Positions 24,615 through 32,922 are shown, counted from the stretch's first letter. The stretch is DNA of 35,877 bases from Candidatus Bathyarchaeota archaeon (GCA_013388895.1 JACAEK010000001.1:1-35877); one strand, 5' to 3'. Notes: generated by a model not told the origin, from the letters alone. Made by a program: numbers and translations.

Positions 24615-25460
24615 TTAATGCTGAAACTCTTGCTGAACAATTGCGTCCACTTCTTTCCATGATGCCATTCGTTTTATGGCTGGTTTACCATTTATGTAGA
24701 CCCCCCTTGAAATGCCGCGTTTTTCAATAACCCTTCTGTCATCAGTATTAATCTCGTTAACTATTGCTCCATACTTTTTCGTGTGACGTTTGATTTTGTC
24801 AACCATCCATCTTGACCAAGGACATTGACTATTGTAAAAGGCATCCAAAACCAGCCTATCGCCTTTTGCAGCAACTTTGGCTTTAGAACGAATCAGCTCA
24901 GGCGGTTCACAAGCGCTCAAATCTAAATGAAGCAAAACACGAGTCTGGTCGCGGTCAACCTCTCTGAATCCATATTTTTTAAAGAAACTAACAGGCATGT
25001 ATGGGAAGAAACCAAACCACTTATCGCCTTCATAAGCCAATACGCTGGCACCACCGTAAGCTCTAGCATCTGCAATGAACTTTGTCAAAAGACTCTCTGC
25101 TATGCGTTTATGCCAAAATCTTGGTAGAACCCAGACGCAATTAATGAAAAGCGAATTCCTGCCTCTAACTGGCTCAAGCGCAAATTCGATGGGCACATAT
25201 TCGATCAATCCTTGAGGGATTTCATCATTCACCATTAATTCTCGAATCTTTCTGCTCCTCATACTACGAGGATTCAGAGCTTCAGCTTTTTCAATTGCAA
25301 CTAACACTTTCAGCCCTTTGTGCATCATCGCCGTCAGCCATTCTTTTCGGACATCCATAGCGGGTGCCATAGCCTTTCTCCATGTCGGCGGCATCCACGG
25401 ATCCACACAAAGTCTTGCAACATAATCAAGCTCTGCAGTGGATATTTCGCGAATTTTCAT
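24615..25460 (-). CDS. GNAT-like acetyltransferase fused to a thioredoxin-like domain (YoaP-like)
   Basis: The N-terminal 180 residues look like a GNAT domain: VWVLPRFWHKRIAESLLTKF is the acetyl-CoA binding strand-helix, followed by 'YGGASVLAYEG' and 'FFKKYGFREVDRDQTRVLL'. The last 80 residues look thioredoxin-like: LVLDAFYNSQCPWSRWMVDK has a CPWS motif (CxxS), followed by VNEINTDDRRVIEKRGISRG and 'VYINGKPAI'. The CxxS form suggests mixed-disulfide or thiol-recognition chemistry. The arrangement matches YoaP-type proteins. The acceptor is unknown. It is 17 bases downstream of the lysS stop, on the same strand, so the two may be co-transcribed. Confidence 0.82.
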   Translation of the reverse strand: MKIREISTAELDYVARLCVDPWMPPTWRKAMAPAMDVRKEWLTAMMHKGLKVLVAIEKAEALNPRSMRSRKIRELMVNDEIPQGLIEYVPIEFALEPVRGRNSLFINCVWVLPRFWHKRIAESLLTKFIADARAYGGASVLAYEGDKWFGFFPYMPVSFFKKYGFREVDRDQTRVLLHLDLSACEPPELIRSKAKVAAKGDRLVLDAFYNSQCPWSRWMVDKIKRHTKKYGAIVNEINTDDRRVIEKRGISRGVYINGKPAIKRMASWKEVDAIVQQEFQH

Positions 25461-25477
25461 GGAAGCTCTCTTCCAGT

Positions 25478-27085
25478 CTAGTTGAGACTTTTCAAAGTTC
25501 GGTTTAAGGCATCTATAACATTTTGTTTTCCCATAACGAGAATATACGGGCCCAATCGTGGTCCTTGGGGTACGCCTATTAGAATTGTGTATACGGTTTT
25601 GAAGAATTCGGAAGGCTGCAAGCTATGCTTTTTGGCTGTATTGAATATAGTGTTTTGGATTTTCTCAGCGTCAGCCTCAACTGCTAGCGCTTCGATTAAT
25701 TCCTTCAAGGCGTCTTTTTGTTCCGCTGCCAACGTGATTGCGGTTTCCTTTATCTCTTCAAAATCTCTCATCCAGTTAGATGCGTATTCAATTCGTTTTC
25801 TTAAGCCATCGTCTAGTGTTTGATTCTTCTGCAAATAACCATAACTTCGAAGTTTTTCGGTCATAAACTCTTTTTCACAGCCTTTAGGCGCCATTTTAGC
25901 CAAAAAAGTAAGCAGATTATAAGGTGCCGTAACGCTTGGTTTTGCGGGCGGTTTCATAGCCAAACAATATTCGTACAAACCTCGAAGCTTAGCAAGCTCC
26001 CGCAAATCCTTCAACGTTTTCTTTTCGAAGTACAAATCCTCCAGATAATCAAGCTCATTCATATAAGTCGGTATATCTGTCACGTCTAATGTGCGAGCAC
26101 CAACGAATCGTTTCAGCATCAGCAACATAAGCGACTGAGGAGAACCATACTTAAACCACGTTTGCGGAGTGAACACTACCCCGGCAGATTTCGAAAGTCT
26201 CTTGCCACTCTTGTCCAAGAACAACTCATATTTTGCGTGACAAGGAGGCTCCCAATTAAGTATTTCTCGGCATATGCGGTCGTTTACGCGTACTGAATCT
26301 GCAACTTCCTTGCCAAACGCCTCAAACCGAATGTCTAACGCTTTCCATCTCACAGCAAACTCGCCCTTCCAACTAAGCTTGCCTTCACCTTTTCGGTAGT
26401 CTACTTCGCCCTTATGTCCACAACCCTCAAGCCATCGCCCTTTAACCTCCATCCCCTCGCACACGTAGAGAATTTTGCTCTCTTTCGACAGAAACTCGAG
26501 GGCTTTGGTCGTATAGATGCGACCACAATTTTCGCAAACAGCAAAATATGGTAAAGCTTCTAAGAATTTTTCTTGCCCAACCTCTTCTCTGACTATCTCG
26601 CCCACTTTCTTGGCGTTTAAAAGTATGGTTTCAATTTCCTTATTGAATAGGCCCGTTCTGTAGACTTCAGCGCCTGAAACGAACTTGTATTCGATTCCAC
26701 ACTGGTCCATGGCTTCTCGAAGCAGCAAAGCCATATGTTCACCATAGCTTTGGTGGCAACCATAAATGTCAGGAATATCCGTGACTGGTCGTCCTAAATG
26801 CTCCTCTAAAGATTTTGGTAAACCAGCTGGAACTTTGCGCAGTCCGTCCTTGTCGTCTGCAAAAGCAATAAGCTCAGAATTGTAGCCTTGCGCTTTCAAA
26901 GCCAGAGTCACAGCGAAAGACCTTGCAGCGTCGCTCAAGTTGCCAATGTGCGGAAAACCGGAAGCAGCTATGCCCATTTCAGTTCTGACCATGTCTACGT
27001 TTCTGCTTAGCTTTTGCTCTCTTTCAATTATTCTTGCTGCCATTTTGTCGTACCATGTGCCACGACCAATTATTTCCCCGTCCAT
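25478..27085 (-). CDS. lysS: lysyl-tRNA synthetase, class I
   Basis: Class I LysRS is largely archaeal and unrelated in fold to the common class II enzyme. The HIGH-like motif is in ASGFPHIGNLSDAARSFAVT, the KMSKS-like motif in KSGKRLSKSAGVVFTPQTW. A zinc-binding insert (FAVCENCGRIYT, then 'LYVCEGMEVKG' and 'EGCGHKGE') and a C-terminal helical anticodon domain are present. The frame opens at TTG 27097, but ATG 27085 has GAGGGG 4-6 bases upstream and is taken as the start (535 residues, normal for the family). It lies between a zinc-ribbon protein gene and the GNAT fusion on the same strand. Confidence 0.96.
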   Translation of the reverse strand: MDGEIIGRGTWYDKMAARIIEREQKLSRNVDMVRTEMGIAASGFPHIGNLSDAARSFAVTLALKAQGYNSELIAFADDKDGLRKVPAGLPKSLEEHLGRPVTDIPDIYGCHQSYGEHMALLLREAMDQCGIEYKFVSGAEVYRTGLFNKEIETILLNAKKVGEIVREEVGQEKFLEALPYFAVCENCGRIYTTKALEFLSKESKILYVCEGMEVKGRWLEGCGHKGEVDYRKGEGKLSWKGEFAVRWKALDIRFEAFGKEVADSVRVNDRICREILNWEPPCHAKYELFLDKSGKRLSKSAGVVFTPQTWFKYGSPQSLMLLMLKRFVGARTLDVTDIPTYMNELDYLEDLYFEKKTLKDLRELAKLRGLYEYCLAMKPPAKPSVTAPYNLLTFLAKMAPKGCEKEFMTEKLRSYGYLQKNQTLDDGLRKRIEYASNWMRDFEEIKETAITLAAEQKDALKELIEALAVEADAEKIQNTIFNTAKKHSLQPSEFFKTVYTILIGVPQGPRLGPYILVMGKQNVIDALNRTLKSLN

Positions 27086-27175
27086 GCTGCCCCTCAAGTC
27101 TCCAATAACATAGATTAGATTGCATAATATAAAATGTTCAGAAAAATGTATTGCTTGTAATCGGCGGTTAACTAG

Positions 27176-27928
27176 CTAGAATATTCCAAATTTGGCTGAG
27201 GGAATTTCTCCTTTTATGGCTGTTCCTGTTGTGCCGTCAATCCACAGCTGATAAGCCTTGCCTCTATATTCGTATTTTATAAGCCAGATTGGCGCGTGCA
27301 GATACACTGTTTGCCTTATTCTTATTTCGTTTTTTATTTCGATTATTTTGTCCACGTCTTGCTTGGCTAAGTAGCTATGGTGCGCAGTGATTTCTTGTTT
27401 GGCTTGTTCCACAGCCTCTTCTTTATCCATTTCACTATTGAGAATCTTGGCGAAGCTCTCAATTTTTGCGAAGTCATAAGGAAGTTTACCTTCTAACGGC
27501 ACATCATATTCCCTCGTAGGAAATTCTGTGGCTTTTCTCGCCAAGACAAGCCAACTATATTTCTTCACTAACTGCCCTTCTTTAACGACCTCAGGGGTTA
27601 TGCGCTCAAAAATTCCCTTATAAGCGGTTTCAACTTCTGCTGTTACAATCCAGAAGGGCAAGTAGGTCAAGTTTTTCTCGATTATACGTGATTTTTTGGC
27701 AAGGTCGGAAGGCTTCAAAAAGCCAGAGCGCATCCAGGTCTTAATCTGTTCTTCAATTTGTGTCGGGTCATACTTGTTCAGTAACATGGAGTGTTCGTAG
27801 GAGAAGGCTTTGCCAGTTTCAATTACAACTGTGTAGCCGCAGTATCTGCATGTTGCCACTATTTCGCCAGGCTCAAAAGAGATTGGCGCGCCACAGTTTG
27901 AGCAGCTTAGTTTTTCGACTATTGCCAT
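27176..27928 (-). CDS. uncharacterised zinc-ribbon protein
   Basis: No function could be assigned. The first 35 residues are a zinc ribbon (EKLSCSNCGAPISFEP, then 'ATCRYCGYTVVIE': two CxxC knuckles 16 residues apart). The remaining 215 residues contain two similar beta-rich segments, each with an aromatic-rich core (NLTYLPFWIVTAEVETAYKG and YLHAPIWLIKYEYRGKAYQL) joined by a helical Glu/Lys linker. No transmembrane helix is present. The internal resemblance of the two segments suggests duplication. It follows the FAD dehydrogenase gene after 5 bases, so the two are likely co-transcribed. Confidence 0.72.
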   Translation of the reverse strand: MAIVEKLSCSNCGAPISFEPGEIVATCRYCGYTVVIETGKAFSYEHSMLLNKYDPTQIEEQIKTWMRSGFLKPSDLAKKSRIIEKNLTYLPFWIVTAEVETAYKGIFERITPEVVKEGQLVKKYSWLVLARKATEFPTREYDVPLEGKLPYDFAKIESFAKILNSEMDKEEAVEQAKQEITAHHSYLAKQDVDKIIEIKNEIRIRQTVYLHAPIWLIKYEYRGKAYQLWIDGTTGTAIKGEIPSAKFGIF

Positions 27929-27933
27929 TGGTT

Positions 27934-29316
27934 TTACGCCTTCGGCTTTTCTCTGTCAACTATTTCCTTAGCCACAATAACGCCTGAAGCCGAAGCCTGA
28001 ACAAGTCCTCGAGTGACGCCTGCACCGTCGCCGACGGTGAACAGGTTGCGGATTTTAGTTTCTAGATGGTTGCTTAGCTGTAGCCGTGAAGAGTAGAATT
28101 TCACTTCAATGCCATAGAGTAGCGTGTCTATGGAGTGTATTCCAGGTGTGATTTTGTCTAGGGCTTGGAGCATTTCGCGTATGTCGGCTAAGTAGCGATA
28201 TGGTAAAACGAAGCTTAAGTCGCCTGGCGTAGCGTTCTTCAAAGTGGGTTTAACTACGCTTCTTGCGATTCTTTCTGGTGTTGACCTTCTTCCAGATTCT
28301 AAGTCGCCTAGGCGTTGTATCATTACGCCGCCGCTGAGCAGGTTTGACAGTCTGGCTAAGTATTTGCCGTAGGCTATTGGTTCTTTGAAAGGTTCGGTAA
28401 ATGATGTGCTGACTAGGATGGCGAAGTTTGTGTTTTCTGTTTTTCTTTCTGCGTAGCTTTGACCGTTTACAGTTAAGACGCCGTTGTATGATTCTGTTAT
28501 GACTTCTCCGTATGGTGCGACGCAGAATGTGCGGATTTGGTCGTCGAATGATTTGGAGTAGTAGACGAATTTAGGTTCATAGAGAACGCGTGTTAGTTCT
28601 TCCATGACAGAAGCCAAGATTTCGACGCGTATGCCTACGTCGACGGTGTTGTTGAGTGTTTTTAGGCCTAGTGCTTGTGCTTCTGATTGGAGCCATTCTG
28701 CTCCGCTTCTTCCTGGGGCAACGATTACGTATTTGCTGAGGAATTTTTCGCCGTTTACGGTTTCGACGCCTTCGACTGCGCTGTTTTTGACTAGGAGCCC
28801 TTTTATGTCTTTTCGTGGTTTGAATTCGACTTTGTTGTTTAGTTCTTGGCGCATTTTTTTGAGTGTTTGGGCGCATTTTTCTGTGCCCATGTGGCGGATT
28901 TTTTGGCGGATAAGCTTTAAGCCGGCTAGAGAGGCTTGTCGTTCGATTTCTTCTACTTTTTCGACGTTTTCCCCATAAACATGATTAGGTGCGCCGAATT
29001 TCAAGTAGATGTTGTCCACGTGGCTTACGAGTTCCGCAAGCTCTTTGGGTGACACGTATTCGTTGAGCCATCCGCCTACTTCTGTGGATATAGTGAGTTT
29101 TCCGTCGCTGAAGGCTCCTGCTCCTCCCCATCCTGATAGGAGCCCACATGGGTCACAGTGGACGCATTCGAAGCCGCGGCTTGCGGGGCATTTGCGTTGG
29201 TTGATGTCTGGTCCTCTGTCTAGCATGAGGATGTTGAGTTTGGTTTTTTCTGTGAGTTCTAGGGCGGAGAATATGCCTGCGGGGCCTGCTCCAACAATTA
29301 TTACGTCGTACTTCAA
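27934..29316 (-). CDS. FAD-dependent dehydrogenase (COG2509-like)
   Basis: An FAD enzyme with a complete dinucleotide-binding motif (DVIIVGAGPAGIFSALELTE). It also has the Cys-rich 'CPASRGFECVHCDPCGL' region, the WGGAGAFSDGKLTISTEVGG signature, 'APGRSGAEWLQ' and a C-terminal FAD loop (FTVGDGAGVTRGLVQASASG). These features fit the COG2509 group of uncharacterised dehydrogenases. The longest frame starts at ATG 29364, but that ATG lies in a TATA-like sequence. TTG 29316 has GGGAG about 9 bases upstream and gives MKYDVIIVGAGPAG, a normal start (460 residues). The substrate is unknown; the paired Cys could bind a cluster. The zinc-ribbon gene follows immediately. Confidence 0.9.
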   Translation of the reverse strand: MKYDVIIVGAGPAGIFSALELTEKTKLNILMLDRGPDINQRKCPASRGFECVHCDPCGLLSGWGGAGAFSDGKLTISTEVGGWLNEYVSPKELAELVSHVDNIYLKFGAPNHVYGENVEKVEEIERQASLAGLKLIRQKIRHMGTEKCAQTLKKMRQELNNKVEFKPRKDIKGLLVKNSAVEGVETVNGEKFLSKYVIVAPGRSGAEWLQSEAQALGLKTLNNTVDVGIRVEILASVMEELTRVLYEPKFVYYSKSFDDQIRTFCVAPYGEVITESYNGVLTVNGQSYAERKTENTNFAILVSTSFTEPFKEPIAYGKYLARLSNLLSGGVMIQRLGDLESGRRSTPERIARSVVKPTLKNATPGDLSFVLPYRYLADIREMLQALDKITPGIHSIDTLLYGIEVKFYSSRLQLSNHLETKIRNLFTVGDGAGVTRGLVQASASGVIVAKEIVDREKPKA

Positions 29317-29360
29317 AGGGCTTGTTCTCCCGTGAAACCCAGAAGTAGATGTAACAACTA

Positions 29361-29374
29361 GCATATATTTTTAA
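29361..29374 (-). promoter_or_regulatory. probable TATA element for the FAD dehydrogenase gene
   Basis: Read on the minus strand, the stretch TTAAAAATATATGC is a good archaeal TATA box. Transcription about 25 bases downstream would start near 29340, leaving about 25 bases of leader with GGGAG before TTG 29316. The stretch overlaps the ATG of the longest frame, which is why that ATG is not used as the start. Confidence 0.55.
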
Positions 29375-29387
29375 CGAGTGCCTATTT

Positions 29388-29720
29388 TTATATGGGCACA
29401 AGGCAGAGGAATTTTAGGGTTTTTGCGCCAGTGTTTTTGAACTGGTGTTTCTCATTTGGAAGAACAAAAACAACGTCGCCTGTTCTAAACTTCTTGTCCC
29501 CTTCTTCGCTTACCACGGATCCTTCGCCTTCTAGGATGTAGACTTCGTGTTCCCAAGGATGACTGTGAAGTGGGCTGTAGCCTTTTGGTTCCATTTCGAA
29601 AAGTCTCATTGCAAAGTTTGGAGCGCCCATCTCTTTTGTGATGAGCCACCGCACTTTCAGTTTTGAAGCTCCTTCATCTGCGTTCTTTGCTTCAACACTC
29701 TGATTAGGGAATACTTTCAT
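29388..29720 (-). CDS. small single-domain cupin
   Basis: A 110-residue protein with both cupin motifs: SPLHSHPWEHEVYILEGEGS (G-x5-HxH-x3,4-E) and 'RTGDVVFVLPNEKHQFKNTG' (G-x5-P-x-G-x2-H-like). Three His and one Glu would bind a divalent metal. It may act as a dioxygenase, isomerase or sugar/metabolite sensor; a Trp-containing 'WEHEVYIL' is common in stress-linked archaeal cupins. It starts at ATG 29720. It is on the same strand as the FAD dehydrogenase gene, about 70 bases upstream of that gene's start, with the dehydrogenase TATA element between them. Confidence 0.9.
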   Translation of the reverse strand: MKVFPNQSVEAKNADEGASKLKVRWLITKEMGAPNFAMRLFEMEPKGYSPLHSHPWEHEVYILEGEGSVVSEEGDKKFRTGDVVFVLPNEKHQFKNTGAKTLKFLCLVPI

Positions 29721-29838
29721 TAAGCATGCATCCTAAATCAGAAATAGAAGATACCTTATGCACGCATATTAATCTTCTATCGCTTCCAAAAACCTGAGTA
29801 GCGACATCTCCCGCAACACCCTCTTTTCTACGTGTATG

Positions 29839-30669
29839 CTACTTGTTTGGCATGACGAAGAAAACTATGCCTCCAAATTGGCTAATTCGCTTGCCTGCTA
29901 CCGTTTCCGCCTTGACTATCCTTGTTTTCACTTCTCTATTCTTTGAAATCTGCAATACCCTATGAATCCTGTTCTTGTCCCCAGCTTCAGCAAGATACTT
30001 GTCTGTGAGTAAAAGACATTTCATTCTAGAGTTATCGTTCCGCTCTCGATTATAGACCATCTCTTCGATTTCCTTGAGCGAAAACAGGACAATCCAGTCA
30101 CTGCCGATGCTGTAAAGATGCTTCTCCAATGCATTGACAATGTGATCAGCTTCTCCCGAGGTTGTCTCTGCGATTAGTTCGCGGAATTCTTTAGTTTTCA
30201 CCAGTTGAGCCACTTTGGCAGGCTGGTCTGCGGAGCCAACCAGCTTGGCGAACGTTGCTCTATTCGGATTGTTCGATTGAACCAGATAGTTGTGATGTTT
30301 TCGGACGTGATCCAGAAAATCCTCGGCATAAGTGGTTATCATCGGAGCTACGACTACGATGCTTTTTACCCCCTCCCTAAGCATTGGTTTCAACGCCTCA
30401 ACCACGGATTCGTGAAAATTGTATAAAACTCTCTCATCTGTTCTCTTTCGTCCAAGCTCCAACGTAAGATGCAGTTTAACGACGTGGCTGAATACGTGCC
30501 ATAGAACCGCATTGGCATTTTCAAAGCCTACAAGAAGTGCTACAGGGTAGCCGCGTTTGTAGCCTTGTTTCCGCTTCACCTTTGTCACCGTGTCTATTGC
30601 CCTTTCCCTATTCCAATGCAGAAGTCCTTTATGAGGATAGGTGATCCTACATATGATAATAGATACCAT
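29839..30669 (-). CDS. Pelota/eRF1-like protein lacking domain 1
   Basis: After a short basic N terminus, the 276-residue protein resembles the middle and C-terminal domains of the eRF1/Pelota/Vms1 superfamily. One strand reads YPVALLVGFENANAVLWHVF, followed by VVEALKPMLREGVKSIVVVA, 'FLDHVRKHHNYLVQ', a helical KEFRELIAETTSGEADHIVN and a closing ISQFGGIVFFVM that matches the GGIxAxLR end of Pelota. The mRNA-reading domain 1 is absent, and the GGQ loop of true release factors is not seen (GRKRTDERV lies in that region). It may act on the ribosome or on peptidyl-tRNA in quality control, like Vms1/VLRF1-type proteins, or may be a non-catalytic relative. The family link is by pattern recognition only. 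The ATG at 30669 may lie too far upstream. Confidence 0.6.
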   Translation of the reverse strand: MVSIIICRITYPHKGLLHWNRERAIDTVTKVKRKQGYKRGYPVALLVGFENANAVLWHVFSHVVKLHLTLELGRKRTDERVLYNFHESVVEALKPMLREGVKSIVVVAPMITTYAEDFLDHVRKHHNYLVQSNNPNRATFAKLVGSADQPAKVAQLVKTKEFRELIAETTSGEADHIVNALEKHLYSIGSDWIVLFSLKEIEEMVYNRERNDNSRMKCLLLTDKYLAEAGDKNRIHRVLQISKNREVKTRIVKAETVAGKRISQFGGIVFFVMPNK

Positions 30670-30983
30670 TATGGTGTCGAGAAAGTTTTGTCTCCAGTAA
30701 CACTTTTTACTTAGAAATCCTTTAGTCCTGAATGGGTTTCCTGATTCAGTCCAAAATTGCAGCTGGTGCCTGTCAGTCTGCTACAGGGCTGAATCGTTGG
30801 AGACCTCTCCCGCAATTCTGATTAGTCCCGTGTAACTTCAGAAAAATGCATTAACCCAACCTAGTAAAAGGCAGCAACTTGGTCTTCATCAACCTTTCCA
30901 TTCATCACATGAATTAAAATCGACACAGCATATTTGGATCCTATTAGAGGGGCTAGATGGCGTTGCACGCACACGCATTGCGC
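30670..30983. other. gene-poor stretch with a possible structured RNA (30728-30817)
   Basis: No credible coding frame was found. Between 30728 and 30817 there are several nested complementary segments: CTGAAT (30728-30733) with ATTCAG (30744-30749); AATTGC (30755-30760) with GCAATT (30812-30817); and within the latter pair CCTGT (30769-30773) with ACAGG (30783-30787) and GGAG (30799-30802) with CTCC (30807-30810). The arrangement would fold as one hairpin next to a three-way junction. The strand is undetermined, and no box C/D, H/ACA, RNase P or SRP signature was seen. Stems are short, so chance is possible. Confidence 0.3.
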
Positions 30984-31262
30984 TTAGTCCTTAATCGCTT
31001 CTATAAGGCTCATAACATTCCACAACTTCACACGCGTATAAGGCGGCATATTCGGATCCTGCAAAATATCATCCAACAACGAAATAGCATTAGAAGCCCT
31101 AACAGCAGGCGTAAACTCCCCAGTCTGCAAAGCCTCCATACTATCCTTCGCAGCCCTCCTAATATTCCTAGGCGTAGTATTATCCTCAGAAACCATACTC
31201 AACACAGCCAACGCCTGCCTAATCCGCTCCTCATACTCCTCCAACTTCCTCTTCCTAACCAC
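30984..31262 (-). CDS. UPF0147 family protein
   Basis: A small all-helical protein found nearly only in archaea. The family pattern is clear: NTTPRNIRRAAKDSMEALQT, then ASNAISLLDDILQDPNMPPY and 'TRVKLWNVMSLIEAI'. Its cellular role is unknown. The longest frame begins at TTG 31295 with an unusual Cys/Val-rich stretch (VVCVCLGVSG); GTG 31262 has GGGGGTG 6 bases upstream and gives MVRKRKLEEYEERIRQAL, the usual start, so 92 residues are preferred. It is divergent from the Auto_anti-p27 gene. The coding strand is strongly G/T-rich, opposite to its neighbour. Confidence 0.9.
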   Translation of the reverse strand: MVRKRKLEEYEERIRQALAVLSMVSEDNTTPRNIRRAAKDSMEALQTGEFTPAVRASNAISLLDDILQDPNMPPYTRVKLWNVMSLIEAIKD

Positions 31263-31341
31263 ACCAGACACCCCCAAACAAACGCAAACAACCAACTTAT
31301 TATAGACTTCTACTATAAATCCATCTCCGAGGCTTTAAAAC

Positions 31342-31710
31342 TTGCCACAACCAAAAACACAAAACAACCAACACATCAAAAAAATGGCAGACTTACTACG
31401 CCAAGGTGCAACCCTAACAAACCTCGCATGCCCCGCATGCCACAGCCCACTCTTCAAACTAAAAAGCAACGACCTCTGGTGCGCAAAATGCCAAAAAAAA
31501 GTCATAGTCATAAAAGAAGGAGAGGAAACAGCAAAAGCAACAAGCCACATGGTTTTAGACACAATGGAAGCAACACTATTAGCAAAAGTGCAAGAAATAC
31601 AGAGCAGAATGCAACAAGAAAAAAACATAGAAGAAATACAGAAACTAGGCACTACGCTCTCAGAATTATTAGAGAATTTGGAGAAAATAAGAAAAATTAA
31701 AAGAAGCTGA
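31342..31710 (+). CDS. Auto_anti-p27 (SSSCA1) family zinc-ribbon protein
   Basis: Residues 15-55 match the archaeal/eukaryal autoantigen p27 family: KKMADLLRQGATLTNLACPA, then CHSPLFKLKSNDLWCAKCQK and 'KVIVIKEGE'. Two CxxC pairs bind zinc. The rest is a charged coiled coil (MEATLLAKVQEIQSRMQQEK). The family is widespread in archaea and of unknown molecular role. The TTG at 31342 has GAGG 9 bases upstream and is kept; the ATG at 31384 (MADLLRQG) is an alternative that would remove 14 residues. An unknown protein gene follows after 16 bases. Confidence 0.88.
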   Translation: MPQPKTQNNQHIKKMADLLRQGATLTNLACPACHSPLFKLKSNDLWCAKCQKKVIVIKEGEETAKATSHMVLDTMEATLLAKVQEIQSRMQQEKNIEEIQKLGTTLSELLENLEKIRKIKRS

Positions 31711-31726
31711 GGCGGAGTCACGGCTA

Positions 31727-32236
31727 ATGCTCGGCGTTTATGAGCACTTCCCAATAAACATTCACAAAATAACAATTTTCTCTGCATCAGTCCCAAGCAA
31801 AAAGCTACAGCAAATGCTGACAAAAACACTCTCCAAGATGAATAAAGAAAACTTTAGTTCAGAGGATATTGCCATCCAATCCCTATCCCAATGTACAGTG
31901 ATTTTTGAATCTGGAATAGCAGAAGCCAACAACTTCAACTACCTAGACGAAGAAGAAACAAACAAAGCGCTAAAAGCCATACAGAAAAAACCCCTGCAAA
32001 TTATGGACTTTTTCTGCGCACTGCGATATTACAAAATACAGAATGAAAAGAAGACTTCCCTGAAATTTGATTACTACATGATGCGCTTCATATTCAATAA
32101 AGATCTAATGGAAATGCAAGTTTTCCATGAAAAAGGCCCAAGATACGTGTCACCAGAAGACATTACAAGGTTTATTGCAGATAGAATTAACAAAGCTTCT
32201 TCCAAAAAAATGTTAAAAGCTCCTGAAAAGCCCTAA
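31727..32236 (+). CDS. conserved-looking protein of unknown function
   Basis: No family was recognised. The 169-residue soluble protein is alpha/beta with a strand-rich start (YEHFPINIHKITIFSASVPS), a middle 'TVIFESGIAEANNFNYLD', and a C-terminal part with MMRFIFNKDLMEMQVFHEKG, 'PRYVSPEDITRFIADRINKA' and a basic tail. The regular alternation of strands suggests a small ligand- or nucleic-acid-binding fold. It follows the Auto_anti-p27 gene closely (GGAG 9 bases before ATG) and overlaps the stop of convergent tmk by 4 bases. Confidence 0.68.
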   Translation: MLGVYEHFPINIHKITIFSASVPSKKLQQMLTKTLSKMNKENFSSEDIAIQSLSQCTVIFESGIAEANNFNYLDEEETNKALKAIQKKPLQIMDFFCALRYYKIQNEKKTSLKFDYYMMRFIFNKDLMEMQVFHEKGPRYVSPEDITRFIADRINKASSKKMLKAPEKP

Positions 32237-32835
32237 CCACGATTTCTTAAACACCCAAGCGTTACCTTCAAAATAGCGTCTGCAACATCTTCTTTTGACT
32301 TGTTTCCATCAATTCTAACAAGCTCTCCATTCTCGACAAATTTCACGTAAAATTCTCGAACTTTGCGTTGAGTTTCCAAGTTTTCCATAACCGACTTTTT
32401 TGACTTTAACCGTTGAATTACAATCTCAGGCTTGACGTCGAGGAATAAGGCCAAGTCAGGCTTTATTGCATGCTTGTTTATCGCTTCAATCCATTTCAAA
32501 TCCAAGCCAGCAGCGCCCTGATAAGCCAAAGAAGAATAAACGTATCGGTCAGAAACAACGATCTTTCCTTTTTTCAACGCTGACGTGACTTCACTTTCTA
32601 CATGTTCATACCTATCGGCAGCAAACAGCAATGCTTCGATGACTGCCGAAATCCTTCCTTTGCCATGTAAACAGTATTTTTTAACAAATTTTCCAATATG
32701 ACTGCGACTCGGTTCAGCTGTATAAATAGCATTATAAGTCATTTTTTTAAGCGTTTTCACGAGAAACTTGGCTTGTGTCGTTTTTCCGCAACCATCCAAC
32801 CCTTCTACGCAGACGAAAAGCCCTTTTTTCTCCAT
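32233..32835 (-). CDS. tmk: thymidylate kinase
   Basis: Phosphorylates dTMP to dTDP. The P-loop is FVCVEGLDGCGKTTQAKFLV, the dTMP-binding segment EPSRSHIGKFVKKY, and the Asp-Arg motif VVSDRYVYSSLAYQGA; the LID region is 'IQRLKSKKSVMENLETQRKV'. The longest frame starts at ATG 32868, but this overlaps probable promoter sequence. ATG 32835 gives MEKKGLFVCVEGLDGCGKTT, the normal start for the family, so 200 residues are preferred. It is divergent from the HD phosphohydrolase gene and overlaps its convergent neighbour by 4 bases. Confidence 0.95.
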   Translation of the reverse strand: MEKKGLFVCVEGLDGCGKTTQAKFLVKTLKKMTYNAIYTAEPSRSHIGKFVKKYCLHGKGRISAVIEALLFAADRYEHVESEVTSALKKGKIVVSDRYVYSSLAYQGAAGLDLKWIEAINKHAIKPDLALFLDVKPEIVIQRLKSKKSVMENLETQRKVREFYVKFVENGELVRIDGNKSKEDVADAILKVTLGCLRNRG

Positions 32836-32922
32836 CTTATCAGCCCAATGATTTAAGGCGTTAGGCATTATAAGAGTGAAGATGCATTAATAATTATTCT
32901 AAAAATCTTGGAGAATCGATCG

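Noticed and set aside
28577-28876. Arg/Gln-rich frame within the FAD dehydrogenase gene
   Set aside because: Out-of-frame shadow of the real gene; composition reflects the base skew only.
31335-31829. Open frame of about 164 codons on the minus strand
   Set aside because: It is antisense to the Auto_anti-p27 gene and the next gene; the product is Phe/Ser/Cys-rich with no domain, a typical shadow frame.
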